Below are positions 23,437 through 35,363 of a stretch of 64,000 nucleotides of DNA, piece after piece (the stretch's first letter is position 1; the number at the start of each line of letters is the position of its first letter). Made by a program: the position numbers and the translations under genes. The DNA comes from Boesenbergia rotunda (taxonomy: Eukaryota > Streptophyta > Magnoliopsida > Zingiberales > Zingiberaceae), in assembly GCA_024364735.1 (NCBI GenBank), contig JAGFNQ010008308.1, positions 1-64,000 of the forward strand, written 5' to 3'. The notes below the pieces were generated by a model that was not told the DNA's origin, did not search any database, and saw only the letters and a list, made by a program, of their open reading frames with translations.

Positions 23437-24610
23437 TTAGGTTGGGTAGATAGCATATTTGATGTCCATTCCATCCACCTCTCGCTCCTTTAGTTCTTCA
23501 AAATACCTCTTAAGCCGGTGGCCATTTACTTTCCACATAAATCCGTTAGTCTCATCTTTAATTTCAACAACACCATAGTTAAAAATATTAGTTACAATAA
23601 ATGAACCTTCCCACCTTGACCTCAACTTAGCCTTAATCAACTTGAGCCTTGACTTGTACAATAAGACCTTGTCACCAATTTGAAACTCTTTCCTCACTAT
23701 GTGTTTGTCATGGAAGTTCTTGGTCTTTTCCTTGTAGATCCTCGAGTTCTCAAATCCTTCTAGTCTAATCTCCTTAAGCTCTTGAAGTTGAAGTTTCCTC
23801 TCTTCTCCCACCTTGGTAGCATCGAAATTACAAGCCTTCACCGCCCAATATGCTTTGTACTCTATCTCCATGGGTAGATGACAAGCTTTACCATAGACTA
23901 ACCGGTAGGGAGACATGCCAATTGGTGTCTTGAATGTCATTCTATAGGCCCAAAGTGCATCATCTAGCCTCTTGCTCCAATCTTTTCTATTGGGCCCAAC
24001 GGTCTTTTCCAAAATTGTTTTGATTTGTCTATTTGAAATTTTGGCTTGGGCATTTGTTTGGGCATGATAGGAAGTAGAAACCTTATGTACAACCCCATAT
24101 TTGCTAAGTAGGCCCTTCATGTGTTTGTTGCAAAAGTGAGATCCTTGGTCACTTATTATAGCCCTGGGAATTCCAAACCTACAAAATATGTGTGACCTGA
24201 CAAAACTAACAACAACACAAGAGTCATCAGTCCTGGAGGGAATGGCCTCCACCCATTTAGAAACATAGTCTACATCAAGTTAAAATATATAAATAACCAC
24301 AGGATGCAGGAAAAGGTCCTATAAAATCAATTCCCCAAACATCAAAAATCTCACAAAATAACATAGTCTATAGGGGCATCTCATTCCTAGCTCCTATGTT
24401 CCCAGTTCGCTGACACCTATCACAATTTTTATAAAACACATAAGAATCATAAAATAGGGTGGGCCAATACGAACCACATTCTAACACTTTCCTAGCTATT
24501 CATTATGGTCCAATGTGTCCCCCACATGCTGATGAATGGCAAAAGGTAAGAACTGAACAAATCTCATGGTCAGGTATGCATCTCCTAATTATTTGGTCAA
24601 TACAAAATTT
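23437..24610 (-). pseudogene. Element C integrase
   Basis: Minus-strand gypsy integrase. The zinc-finger part (24610-24253) is full of stops; the core and C-terminus are open from 24252 to 23437 (271 codons). Seen: SDQGSHF with the second catalytic Asp, WAYRMTFKTPIGMSPY, and the C-terminal GHRLKRYFEE tail typical of Athila. The catalytic Glu expected in the GQAEVSNR-type motif is Lys here (QAKISNR), so the enzyme would be inactive even without stops. Confidence 0.9.
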
Positions 24611-26209
24611 TCATAAATACGGGTCATCCCACACATAGAATTTAGGATCACTTCTAAGTTTATCTTTTTGAGCTTTAGAAAAGTGTGTAGGAAAAACATG
24701 TGCAGCTAAGAAATTAACAAGATCTGCATACCAAGGTGACTCACCATGTACTACAAGAATATGCTCATCTCTAAAGTCATCATCAATGGTGGTAGACGAT
24801 CCATCTCCTTCAATCCTGCTCAGGTGATCTGCAACAAAGTTTTCTTTGCCACTTCTATCTCTGATTTCCAAGTCAAACTCCTGGAGTAGAAGCATCCATC
24901 TGATTAGCCTAGGCTTAGCATCTGGCTTCTTCAATAAGTACTTTAAAGCTGCATGATCAGGAAAAACAATGACATGTGAGCACAATAAATAAGATCTAAA
25001 ACGGTCTAAAGCAAAAACTATGGCAAGAAGCTCCTTTTCAGTGGTGGTGCAATTGGCTTGGGCGGCATCTAGGGTCTTGGAGGCATAGCATATGACATGA
25101 GGTGCTCCATCAACCCTCTGCGCTAGAGCAGCTCCCACTGCAAAGTTAGATGCATCACACATTAATTCAAATGGTAAATTCCAGTCAGGTGATCTAATAA
25201 TAGGAGTTGAGGTAAGAGCCTCCCTGAGTCTGTGAAAAGCTTCTTTACACTTATCATCAAAACAAAATTCAACATCTTTTTGCAAAAGTTTTGTCAAGAG
25301 CCGAGCAATATCGCTAAAGTCTCTAATAAATCTGCGGTAGAAACCTGCATGTCCAAGAAAGGCACGAATATCCCGTACGCATACGGGGTAAGATAAAATA
25401 GATATAACACTAATTTTTGCAGGATCTACCTCAATACCTCTCCTAGAGACTATGTGTCCTAATACAATACCATGCTCTACCATAAAGGGGCATTTTTTAA
25501 AATTAAGTACAAGGTTAGTCTCAATGTAACGGTGTAAAACCCTAGACAAGTTATCTAAACATGAATCAAATGAAGTGCCAAAAACTGAAAAGTCATCCAT
25601 AAAAATTTCCATACAATGCTCTAACAACTTACCAAATATACTTACCATGCATCGCTGAAACGTTCCTAGAGCGTTGCAGAGTCCAAATGGCATCCGTCTG
25701 TAGGCAAATGTGCCAAAGGAACAAGTGAATGTAGTTTTCTCTTGATCCTCTGGGTCAATACAAATCTGGAAGTAGCCTGAATACCCATCCAAGAAGCAGT
25801 AATGGGACTTCCCTGCAAGTCTCTCAAGCATCTGATCAATAAATGGCAATGGGAAATGGTCTTTCCTCGTGACTGTGTTTAGCTTCCTATAATCAATGCA
25901 TACTCTCCATGAATTCTTAATTCTGGTGGGCACCAACTCATTACTTGCATTTTCCACCACTGTAACTCTAGATTTCTTCAGCACCACATGAATGGGACTA
26001 ACCCACTGACTATCAAAAATGGGGTAAATGATACCTGCCTATAGAAGTCGAGTCACCTCTTTCTTAACAACATCCAAAATGAGTGGATTAAGTCTCCTCT
26101 GTGGCTGCCTCACTGGTTTAACATTTTCTTCCAAAATGATCCTGTGCATGCAAATAGCTGTGCTAATACCTGGTATATCTGAAAGAGTCCACCCAATAGC
26201 TTTCTTGTG
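24611..26209 (-). pseudogene. Element C reverse transcriptase-RNase H
   Basis: Minus strand. 25987-24611 is open for 458 codons; upstream to 26209 the same protein continues through at least two stops (near 26215 and 26039). RT motifs: RVCIDYRKLN, DGYSGYFQI, RMPFGLCNA and FMDDFSVFG with the catalytic Asp pair. RNase H: LMCDASNFAVGAAL and DHAALKYLL (with FPDH where TDH is usual). Motif wording is that of Athila Pol. It copies element RNA to DNA in the particle. Confidence 0.93.
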
Positions 26210-26938
26210 CTACCTCAGGACTTGCAATAATTTCTCTTCTTGCTCTGATTCCAAGTGATGAGAAATAATTACTGGAAAACTCTGCTCCTCTCCAAGAAAA
26301 ACATACTTCAAATGATCTGGTAGTGGCTTAAGCTCAATCTGGGCCTGCTCACTAGGTATGGGTGATCCTTGGGGCTCAGTGCAATCCCCTACACTCACAC
26401 ACCTCTCTTTTGAGTCCTCTGAAATATCAATAGAAATAGGTGATCCCTGGGGCTCTGTGCAATCCCCTACACCTAGAAAATCCTCTTCAGCTGGAAGTAA
26501 ATCTGAAATACCCTCTGAAATGTCCTCAGCCGCAGTAGCAAATACAATCTCAACCTCCTCTAAACTGACAACTCCTCTAGAAAAATCAAGTGAAGCTCCC
26601 CCAGCCAAAATATCTGCATCATCCAACTCCTCTAAAATGCCAATGCTCATAATAGAGTTGTCTTCTCTAGGGTGCTTCATGGCATCAAATATGCTGAATT
26701 GGACTACTGTGTCTCCAAATTTCATCGAAAGTGTGTCAGCATATACATCTATCTTTGTTCTCGCAGTCTTCAGAAATGGCCTCCCTAAAATGAGTGGAGA
26801 CCTATGTGCAAGATAGTCTCCTTCCATGTCTAAAATATAAAAGTCAGCAGGAAATATCAGCTCCTTCACCTTAACCAACACATCTTCAATAATCCCGGCG
26901 GAGTGGGTCTGACTCCTGTCTACCAACTGAATCACCAC
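26210..26938 (-). pseudogene. Element C protease C-terminal half and Pol linker
   Basis: Open minus frame of 242 codons. It starts inside the Athila protease (IQLVDRSQTHSAGIIEDVLVKV, then ILGRPFLKTARTKIDV) and continues into an acidic linker with an internal repeat of VGDCTEPQGSPI. The same linker phrase is found in element D at 46600-46690. The catalytic D-x-G-A-S segment should lie just upstream but was removed at the junction with element N. Confidence 0.85.
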
Positions 26939-26984
26939 GCCAGTAGCTCATCTGTGCCCAGAGCTCAACTGAATCACCACGTCA
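26939..26984. other. Scrambled junction between elements C and N
   Basis: 26945-26965 copies, with two mismatches, a piece of N gag at 27073-27093. 26966-26981 then copies exactly the 16 bases of C at 26924-26939. N proper starts after that. This looks like templated filler at a repaired break. Confidence 0.75.
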
Positions 26985-27409
26985 ATATCACCTATGTGCA
27001 CTATGATGAATTCATGGAGTCCAGACAAGGAGAACTATCCATGGATGAAGCAGTAAAGATGTTTAAGCGGTTAGCTCATTTGTACCCAGAGCTAGTTAGC
27101 ACTGAAAAAGAAAGAGTCAGGCTAATGATAAAAATGTGAAGGCCTGAGATAGCGTTAAATGTGGCCAGCGGTGTTAAGAGGTCGCAACCCTCCGAAGAAC
27201 TGATAAGTAGTGCTTTAATCACTGAGCACTACTTAAACAGTACAAAGGCCACCAGAAATGTTGAACGATGAAGTTCTTAACAACCTTACCTTCGGGCGAG
27301 GTCATGGCATCTACTCAGTGGCTACGAGCTGTATTAATTCAAATTTCCAACTGAGAGCTCTATAGTGATTTAGTAGTCCTTGAGATGAAGGATTTCGATC
27401 ATTTTAGGG
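26985..27409 (+). pseudogene. Element N gag and protease fragments
   Basis: Reads as Tekay Gag (MDEAVKMFKRLAHLYPELVSTEKERVRLMI, 27040-27136), then jumps without zinc knuckle or protease active site to the end of the protease (DLVVLEMKDFD, 27365-27400). N has no 5' LTR; it is truncated at the scrambled junction. A small frameshift near 27405 precedes the pol frame. Confidence 0.75.
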
Positions 27410-30400
27410 ATGGATTTCTTGAGCAAGTATAGTGCCTCTAATGAATGCCGCAAAAGAATAGTCAAGTTCACACCAGAAGCAGAACCTCCATTTGAGTTTA
27501 TTGGAGACCCAAAGAGAAAGACAGAAAGGTTCTTATATACCTTACAAGCTCAGAGAATGTTAGAGAAGGGGTGCTCTGGATTTCTAGCTCATATAGTGGA
27601 TGCAAGTCAAGGAGAAGGATTGAAGAGAGAAGAAGTGAGGGTAGTCTATGACTATCCTGAGGTGTTTCCTGAAGAGTTACCAGGACTCCCTCCCAATCGG
27701 GAAATTGAGTTTGAAATTGAGTTGGCTCCAAGAACCAACCCAATTTCGAAGGCACCTTATCACATGGCGCCAGCAGAACTGAAAGAATTGCAAGAACAAT
27801 TGCAAGAGCTGCTTGACAAGGGTTTCATCCGCCCTAGTCATTCACCTTGGGGAGCTCCTGTATTGTTCGTCAAGAAGAAAGATGGATCTATGCGAATGTG
27901 CATAGATTATCGAGCTTTGAATAAGGTAACCATCAAGAACAGATATCCTTTGACAAGGATAGATGATTTATTCGATCAGTAGAAGGGAGCCACAGTGTTC
28001 TCCAAAATAGATCTGTGATCAGGTTACCATCAACTCAAAGTGAAGGAGAGTGATGTGCCAAGGACTGCTTTCAGTACAAGATATGGGCACTACGAGTTTG
28101 TGGTCATGCCCTTTGGAGTGACAAACGCCCCTGCGACGTTTATGGATCTAATGAATAGAGTGTTCAAGGATTTTCTAGACAAGTTCGTCATTGTCTTTAT
28201 TGATGATATCGTATTGTATTCAAAAACTCAGGAAGAACATGATGAACACCTGAAGATGGTATTGCAAACCTTACATCAGAAGGAGTTGTACGCCAAATTC
28301 TCAAAGTGTGAGTTTTGGCTTGACCAGGTGGCCTTCCTAGGCCACATCATTTCCAAGGAAGGTATTATGGTAGACCCAGCCAAGATTGAAGCAGTCAGTA
28401 ACTTGAGTAGACGAAAGAATGCCAGTGAGATCAGAAGTATTCTAGGTTTGGCAGGGTACTACAGAAGGTTTGTAGAGGACTTTTCAAAGATAGCTTCTCC
28501 ACTTACAGCCCTTACCAGAAAGAATAAGAATTATGAGTGGACTGAAGACTGTGAGCAGAGTTTTCTTGAGTTGAAGAAGAGACTGACAAGCACTCCTATT
28601 CTTATAGTACCCGAAGGTGATAAGAGCTTTGATATATACAGTGATGCATCAAAGCTAGGACTTGGAGCAGTCCTTATGCAAGAAGGCAAAGTCATAGCTT
28701 ATGCTTCCAGGCAACTCAAGGACTATGAAAAGAATTACCCCACTCATGATCTGGAGTTGGCAGCTGTAGTCTTTGCTCTAAAGATATGGAGGCATTACTT
28801 GTATGGAGTGCAGTGTAAGATTTATACAGATCACCAGAGTCTGAAATATTTCTTCACTCAGAAAGACCTCAATATGAGATAGCGAAGGTGGCTCGAGTTA
28901 GTGAAGGACTATGACTGTGAGATTCTGTACCACCCTGGTAAGGCAAATAGAGTAGCAGATGCACTGAGTAGAAAGATTTGTGCCACTTTGATGTCCTTAT
29001 CATCGTTGGCACCACCATTACAGAAGGAGATAGTAGATTATGGAGTGGAGATTATTGATGGGCAGCTAGCTCTATTGACACTAGAGTCAACTTTGCTCGA
29101 AGAAATACAGAAAGAGCAAGTTGAGGATTCTGATATCCAAAGGATCAAACAAGAGATGCAAGAAGGAGAGAGTAAAGAGTTTAGAGTATCTGACAGTGGG
29201 ATACTCTACTATGGTGACCGTTTATGTGTCCCCAATCATGAAGAGCTGAGAAAGAAGATTCTTGAAGAAGCCCATGGAACTCCCTACTCAATGCATCCTA
29301 GTTCCACTAAGATGTACCAGGATTTGAAAAGAAGATTTTGGTGGTCAGGGATGAAGAGAGACATAGCTAAGTATGTCAGCACCTGCCTGACATGTCAGAG
29401 AGTTAAAGCAGAACACCAGAGACCAGGAGGTGTCCTACAACCCATTCAGATTCCAGAGTGGAAATGGGAAGACATAGCCATGGATTTCATAGTTGGTCTA
29501 CCAAAGACAACTAATGGCTATGACGCTATTTGGGTGATAGTAGACAGATTGACCAAGTCTGCCCACTTCTTGGCAATCAGAGTGTCTTACTCAATTGAAA
29601 AGTTAGCCCAGTTATATGTGTAGGAAGTGATCTGACTACACGGAGTCCCGAAGACCATTATCTCTGATAGGGATGGTCGTTTCACTTCACACTTTTGGGA
29701 GTGCGTACAGACAGCGTTAGGCACCAAACTGAAATTCAGCACAGTGTTCCATCCCCAGACTGATGGACAGACAGAGAGAGGGAATCAAATTCTAGAAGAT
29801 ATGCTCAGAGCTTGTGCATTAGATTTCAAAGGCAGTTGGTGCAAATATTTATGTTTAGCTGAGTTTGCCTACAACAACAGTTACCAAGCCACTATTGGTA
29901 TGGAACCCTATGAAGCTCTTTATGGTAGGAAGTGTAGATCTCCCCTCTGTTAGTATAAAGGTAGTGAGAAGAAAGAAATGGGGTCTCAGACAGACCTTAT
30001 AGATGATACCACAGAAGCTATAAAGAGCATCCGCCAGAGAATAGAAACTGCTCAGAGTAGGCAGAAGAGTTATGCCGATGTACGCCGTAGACCGTTAGAG
30101 TTTGAAGTTAGGGATACAGTTTTTCTCAAAGTAGCTCCTATGAAGGGTGTAATGAGATTCGGCAAGAAAGGCAAGCTAAGTCCTCGATACATAGGACCCT
30201 ACCTAGTGACGAAAAGAGTTGGCAAAATAGCTTATGAGTTGGAGCTACCTCCAGAGATGTCCGCAATACACAATGTGTTCCATGTCTCAATGCTAAAGAA
30301 GCATATCCCAGATGCCAACCAAGTGATTGAGCCATAGATGGTACAAGTTCAAGAAGATCTCAGTTATGAAAGTCGACCTATTCAGATAATAGATCGAGCA

Positions 30401-30523
30401 GATAAGAAGCTGAGGAACAAAGTGGTACCACTAGTAAAAGTCTTATGGCTGAATCAGAAGTATGAAGAGGCAACCTGGGAATCAGAAGATAGCATGAGGC
30501 AAAGGTATCCAGAGCTGTTCTAA
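27410..30523 (+). pseudogene. Element N Pol: RT-RNase H-integrase-chromodomain
   Basis: The whole pol stays in one frame, closely parallel to K: SPWGAPVLF, FIDD (about 28200), YSDASKLGLGAVL, integrase zinc finger about 29290-29400, core Asp in MDFIVGLP, and EEATWESED at the end. The core Glu codon near 29770 is kept (TERGNQIL). In-frame stops are at 27980, 28016, 28880, 29621, 29633, 29951 and 30335. Several correspond to CAG, CGN or TGG codons in K, as expected from deamination of methylated cytosine. Confidence 0.93.
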
Positions 30524-30544
30524 GTTCGAGGATAAACTTTTTAT

Positions 30545-30558
30545 AAGGTAGGGAGGAT
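30545..30558 (+). other. Element N polypurine tract
   Basis: AAGGTAGGGAGGAT directly before the TGTAACACCC start of the LTR. Confidence 0.78.
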
Positions 30559-32753
30559 TGTAACACCCAATAATTTTCGTGAATTATTAGGAATTTTTCT
30601 GAATTTTCTAGCATTTTTTCGAATTAAAATAAAAAGAAAAAAAAAGGGGGTCGGGCGGGGTTTGATCCCGCGACCACAGGGCAAAGCAAGGCCTTAAGTG
30701 AGTTGGGGTAACCAGCAAGGCAAGGGTATCAAGCACAGAAAAGGATGAAGCGAATTAATGTTATAGTTGAGTAAGCCCTTTTCATGAGGAGGTGTTTCAA
30801 CTTCCACTTAAGTTGCGATTAATCCCCTCTTTGGGTGATTAGGGTCGGCACAAACAGGGAGCAAGAGGGGCTGCGAAAACTGGGAGAAAGCAAGGATTTT
30901 CTTCCTCCTCTTTCTTCTTCCTCTTGAGTAGAGAACCTAGGGTTCCTTCCCTAGGGCCAAGGAGTGAAGTTTCTTGCAAGGAAGAGAAAAGGAGTCCTAC
31001 GCTAAGGGTTTTCCATATACTTAGTGAGTTTTCTTCAAACAAAGGGTACGTAAATCACTCACCTGCAATAGAAGTAGTTTCGTATGTAGATTCTCGTTGT
31101 AGAACCGTAATTTTGTGATCTAAGTGCATACTTTGAGAATATTGTCTTATTGTGTGATTTAAGTTTCTAAAGAATATATGTTCTTATCATAGAACTTGAA
31201 TTTGAGTAGTTTATATGTGTGATCTAAGTATGATAAGACCAAGTTTTTGAAAAGCCCCAAAAATGAGTTTTGGGTTAAGGTCACGCAAGGTGCTCGATGA
31301 AAGTTCCAAGTAAGAAAGGTAAAGTTTGTAGTGCAAATTTATGCAAAAAGAAAGATAGCTTGATAAGTATAACCATATTGAGTAAGAAAGTATTTTACTT
31401 TTGTAAAGTGACATGTACCAGGCAAATGAGAGGCCCACATAAAGTTAGAAGGAAGCTCTAATAGGGTGCGGTGGCTAACCACCCCGAAACCTATTAGGGA
31501 TGCGCGCATTGGTACATTGATACCATGGTACAGTATCAAGGCCTGAGAAAGTTGATTATTATTTTGAAGTATATGAGTATATGTAAGTGTTTCAATTTTC
31601 TTAAGTGCATGTTTTTGTTATGTATGTTAACATGGTTATGTTACAAGCATGTTAAAGAGCAAGAGCAAAGAAGTTAATGTTTTAAAGTATGGAAATGTAT
31701 AAGTATCAAGTCTCAAAAGAAAGCATGAGCATGTTATGTTTGCAAGTGTTTTGATGCAAGTAAATATTTTCAAGCATGATTGAGCATGATAAGTGTATGA
31801 AAGTTCCCATGTGCAAATATTTCCAAGTGCATGTATTTTAAAGCAAGCATTTTTTGAAATGAGCATGTTTATTATCGATAACATGGATTTGTGAGTTAGG
31901 ATTTACTTACTAAGCAATTCGCTTAGTAGTTGCATTTCCTTCTATTGCAGATAAAGGTAAAGAAAAAGCATAAGCTATGGAGGCGAACGGGACTTGCATT
32001 GATGTTCAGTGGCGGCGGAACCGTGGAAGAGATCTTTGGGATAAGTCTTAGAGGAGTTTTGATTTATAGAAACTCATGGTTGATATTTTGGATTGGTAGG
32101 ATGTGATCACCTTATTTAAACTTTACATGGGTCAAAGTTGGGTACAAAGTTAGTAGAGATTGCATGTGTTTTGATAAGTTTGTTAAATTTCGTAGAAATC
32201 CTAATTTCAAGTTATTGGATTCGTTTTGAGTTGTTAAGATGCTTATAAAACTAGTATGGAGTTTAGATTTGGAGTTGTTTCATTATATGCATTGGAAGTG
32301 TATGAATGGTGGACCCTTGAAAGGAGTTCCCAGGTCTGAAATTGCAGTTTTCAGGCGTTCCAGTCGACTGGTTAAGATACTAGTCGACTGACCTATCGAA
32401 CAGAACCTTCTGTTTGATGCACCAGGCGACTGCCAAGAGGCCAGTCGACTGGTGCCGGGCACAGAAAGTTTCTGTGGCTGACACCAGTCGACTGGCTATC
32501 TAGCAGTCGACTGGTACCATTAAAAAGAAAGTGTTGTAGGGTAGATGGTTAGTGCTTCAGTTTTACAACGAAGAGGTCTAGGGGTCAAATCCTTGCAAAG
32601 CAAATAAAATGAAAGTTTTTTTTAAAAAGAAAAAAATTCAAAGCAAGTTAAGGGAAGTCAAGTAGTTGTAACCTAAGGCTAAGAATAAGGTAAAGTTAAG
32701 GTTAAGTAAAAGTGACGTCCTCTTTAAGGGAGAGAAGTTAAGGGGTCGTCACA
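30559..32753 (+). repeat. Element N 3' LTR
   Basis: TGTAACACCC ... GGTCGTCACA, 2195 bp, distant relative of the K LTR in ends and layout. It includes three pairs of the palindrome CAGTCGACTG at 32360-32514. The frames at 30839-31884 have no family features. Right flank GTCTG is Athila C gag; the left flank is lost. Confidence 0.85.
32360..32514. repeat. Paired GTCGAC palindromes in LTR N
   Basis: CCAGTCGACTGG or close variants at 32360, 32381, 32423 (degenerate), 32441, 32484 and 32503. They form three pairs, with starts about 18-22 bp apart within each pair. K has one related 16-bp palindrome in each LTR. Confidence 0.85.
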
Positions 32754-33041
32754 GTCTGCCATAGGATCAACTGAATAAGCAGAAATAGGCTGAGTAGGAA
32801 TAATGACAAAAGCCTCTAAAACACTGAGTTGATTCCTCCTGGCTCTGAAAGTTCTTTCAATTTCAGGATCCAAGTTTTCAAGAATACCACCTGCAGATCT
32901 GGTCATATAACAAATACAAAATCGCAGCAAAAGTAGACACACGAATGAAACAAATGTAATGAATCGCAAAATATAGAGATAAGCACAAAAATGGATCACA
33001 AGATATGAAATACCCACACAAGCTAAATCAAACAAACTCAA
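32754..33041 (-). pseudogene. Element C gag, N-terminal remnant
   Basis: Minus strand from about 32909: MTRSAGGILENLDPEIERTF followed by RARRNQ and VLEAF, the same opening as element D (48165-48060), then interrupted by element N at 32753. The rest of C gag was lost together with the 5' part of N. Gag forms the particle that packages element RNA. Confidence 0.75.
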
Positions 33042-33045
33042 CTAG

Positions 33046-33073
33046 TAGGTCCCCGGCAACAACGCTAAAAATT
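33046..33073 (-). other. Element C primer-binding site region
   Basis: On the minus strand, directly after the 5' LTR end ACCA, the sequence AGCGTTGTTGCCGGGG is a mutated form of the GGCGCCGTTGCCGGGG region typical of Athila-type elements. It sets the orientation of C. Confidence 0.75.
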
Positions 33074-34824
33074 TGGTGGACCCAAATTTAGATGTCACGA
33101 ATGTGGGTCTCAAATTTAGATATTTATAACTGAAAACCCTTGCTAGTAAAATAGAAATGTAGAATAGGGGCCTCAGGTCGTATTTTTTTCCAGGACTAGT
33201 TGCGAGTGTTCGAATTAAGCTTGAAAGTTATTTATCATTAAATGATTTGGATTTTCTAGATAAAATGGGGTTTTATTTTGCAAATAACACAAATGAGCAG
33301 TAGGAAAATGGCTTAGCTAAACAAATAGCACTAAGGAGTTACAAGACTACACTTATCCAATTTAAAAGCTAATCAATGACCTAGCTTAACACTAATTAAG
33401 AGCTAACATTTTGACTTGATTTTATGAGAATTAAAGTGCAGTAGCTGACAACAAGAGTAATGGAGCTTGGAATAAGAACAAAACTAATGAAATGGAATCC
33501 TAGCAATTCAAATTGGATGCTTGGAACAGGAGTTAAATCTGTCTCTGTGGTGAACTGATCGATCGGCAGACCGATCAGATGCCAACCGAATCGGACTGGT
33601 GACCGATCAGATGCTGCTTGGATCGATCACACAGACCGATCAGTAGCTGAAATGATCTGATACAGAATAGAACGACGGAAACAAACTGAATAGAAATGCA
33701 GAATTCAAGAATAAAATGAGCAGGGATTACAAACGATGAACATTCTCTTCAAGTTCTTCCTCTTGGCGTCACACAAGAGCCTAGCCAAAAACCCTCTAGT
33801 TCAGAAATCAGTAAGGAGGGCCTTCCATTTTCAGAAATCGTGAGCTTGATCGCTTGATCTGCATACCATGCCAATTCCTTCTTCCTCGATGAACTGATGA
33901 TCAACTTCGACTCAGAAATCGCTCAAACTCTCGAAGAACCCCTTCGATGTGAGCTGAGAACTCAAGTCGATGTAGATCGGAACTCCAGAAAGAATCGATC
34001 GGCAGAGGATAGATTCGGCGAAACCCTCGCTTAAGCTTCAGAAACACTGTTGATTAGCAGATTGACGGAAGGACTACCTTGATGACTCAAATTCTTCAAA
34101 GAGAATGCAGATCGGATGAAGGTCGCACGATTGAATTGGAGAACGAAGAACGATGAACAAAACTGGAACAGAGAACTCACGACCTCCCCGAGCGACAGAG
34201 GGAATTCTTGATTTAACTAATCATTTTGAATTTCGACGGCTGAGATTGTTCCACTCTGATCCAACGGTCAGATCAAATCGGATCGACCCCAAACTTCTCA
34301 AATCTTGATCAAGGGCTCTGATCTGCTTGACCTTAACTCGGATCACTCAGATCTAAAGCAGATGGCTCAGATCTCCTCTTCTTTAGCCTGAACAGTCTAG
34401 ATCCTCTCGTACTTGATCCAACGACTGAATTAGCTCTGATCTGGCCCAAACTTTCAGATCTTGATCCATGAACTTGATTAGGTCTATCTTGAGCTTGGAT
34501 CGGCCGGAAATTGGTGGATGGCTTAGATCTTACCGTCATCTTCAATGGACCGCCTATATTGATTCAGCTCTTGATCCCTTTGATCTAGGCCCATTCTGAA
34601 CTCAAGTCCTGATCCAATCTTGATCTAGGTCCATGATTAACTAAAGCCTATTAAATTAGATTCAACATTAATGCCAAAATATCTCAAATATAGGAAGAAT
34701 TATATCCAAGGATAAAATAGAAAGATTTCATTAAACCTAATACAAATGCAAACTTAAGCATATGAAAAGGGATCAAAAACATGGATTTAAAAGCCAAATT
34801 TAATCCACAAAATGAATGTTATCA
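33074..34824 (-). repeat. Element C 5' LTR
   Basis: 1751 bp, pairs with 9975-11695. It keeps the GATCGGTC-type hairpins near 33556-33640. The right end GTTATCA is followed by CCCAC and then LTR E sequence. Confidence 0.9.
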
Positions 34825-35363
34825 CCCACCAGGGCACGGATTCCATCAATAATCAATGGCACGCCATGCGGATAAAATTATTACCCAACTTACCGAGCCT
34901 ATTGATCTAACAGAATAGATCACGCCTATTGGTAAATCAAAGTAATAATTAATTAACTATATGTACCCGTTATTATTTCGGGATTCAGAGATCGTACTCC
35001 ATAATATAATCCGAGGTCTAATCCAATTCACGAAGTCAGTACAAAATTGGATGACCTCTCTTTTAGTCCTACTCAATGTACACAAAGTTTCTATGGTTAA
35101 GATAAACCACACCTAATTACACTACAACCATCCCGATGGTTTGTCCAACTCCATTTCGGTTGTGAGCCTCTTTCTTATATTTCTACAAGGAACCTAATAA
35201 CATGAACTTCTGTGCGACACTACGCACCATGTTATTTATAATGCCAAGTATTAAACATTTTGTGTATATACTAATATAAACATGCACTGTGTGATTTTGT
35301 GATTGTCTTTAAAATGTAAATGTATTCTAACAAAAAGCAAGGCTTTTAGTATACATCTTAACA
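34825..35363 (-). repeat. Solo LTR E, right piece
   Basis: 34825-34829 is C's right target duplication. From 34830 the LTR E sequence continues to its TG end (minus strand TGTTAAGATGTATAC), mirroring the start of LTR B (6351-6900). It is followed by TTATT (35364-35368), the right target duplication of E. Confidence 0.87.

Larger units (their letters stand above)
9975..34824 (-). mobile_element. Element C: Athila-type Ty3/gypsy retrotransposon with nested insertions
   Basis: Two direct LTRs (9975-11695 and 33074-34824) bracket a minus-strand interior with primer site, gag start, protease, RT-RNase H and integrase in gypsy order. The flanks are CTCAC (9970-9974) and CCCAC (34825-34829), a target duplication with one change; removing C restores the continuous LTR E sequence. 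Pol motifs and the primer-site region (mutated from the TGGCGCCGTTGCCGGGG type) point to the Athila lineage. Insertions inside: solo LTR P with Tekay K (13472-23068) and Tekay N (about 26.98-32.75 kb). The element is dead. Confidence 0.9.

Noticed and set aside
34333..34545. Frame shared with 11233-11427
   Set aside because: Both lie in the paired LTRs of element C, in GATC-rich non-coding sequence.
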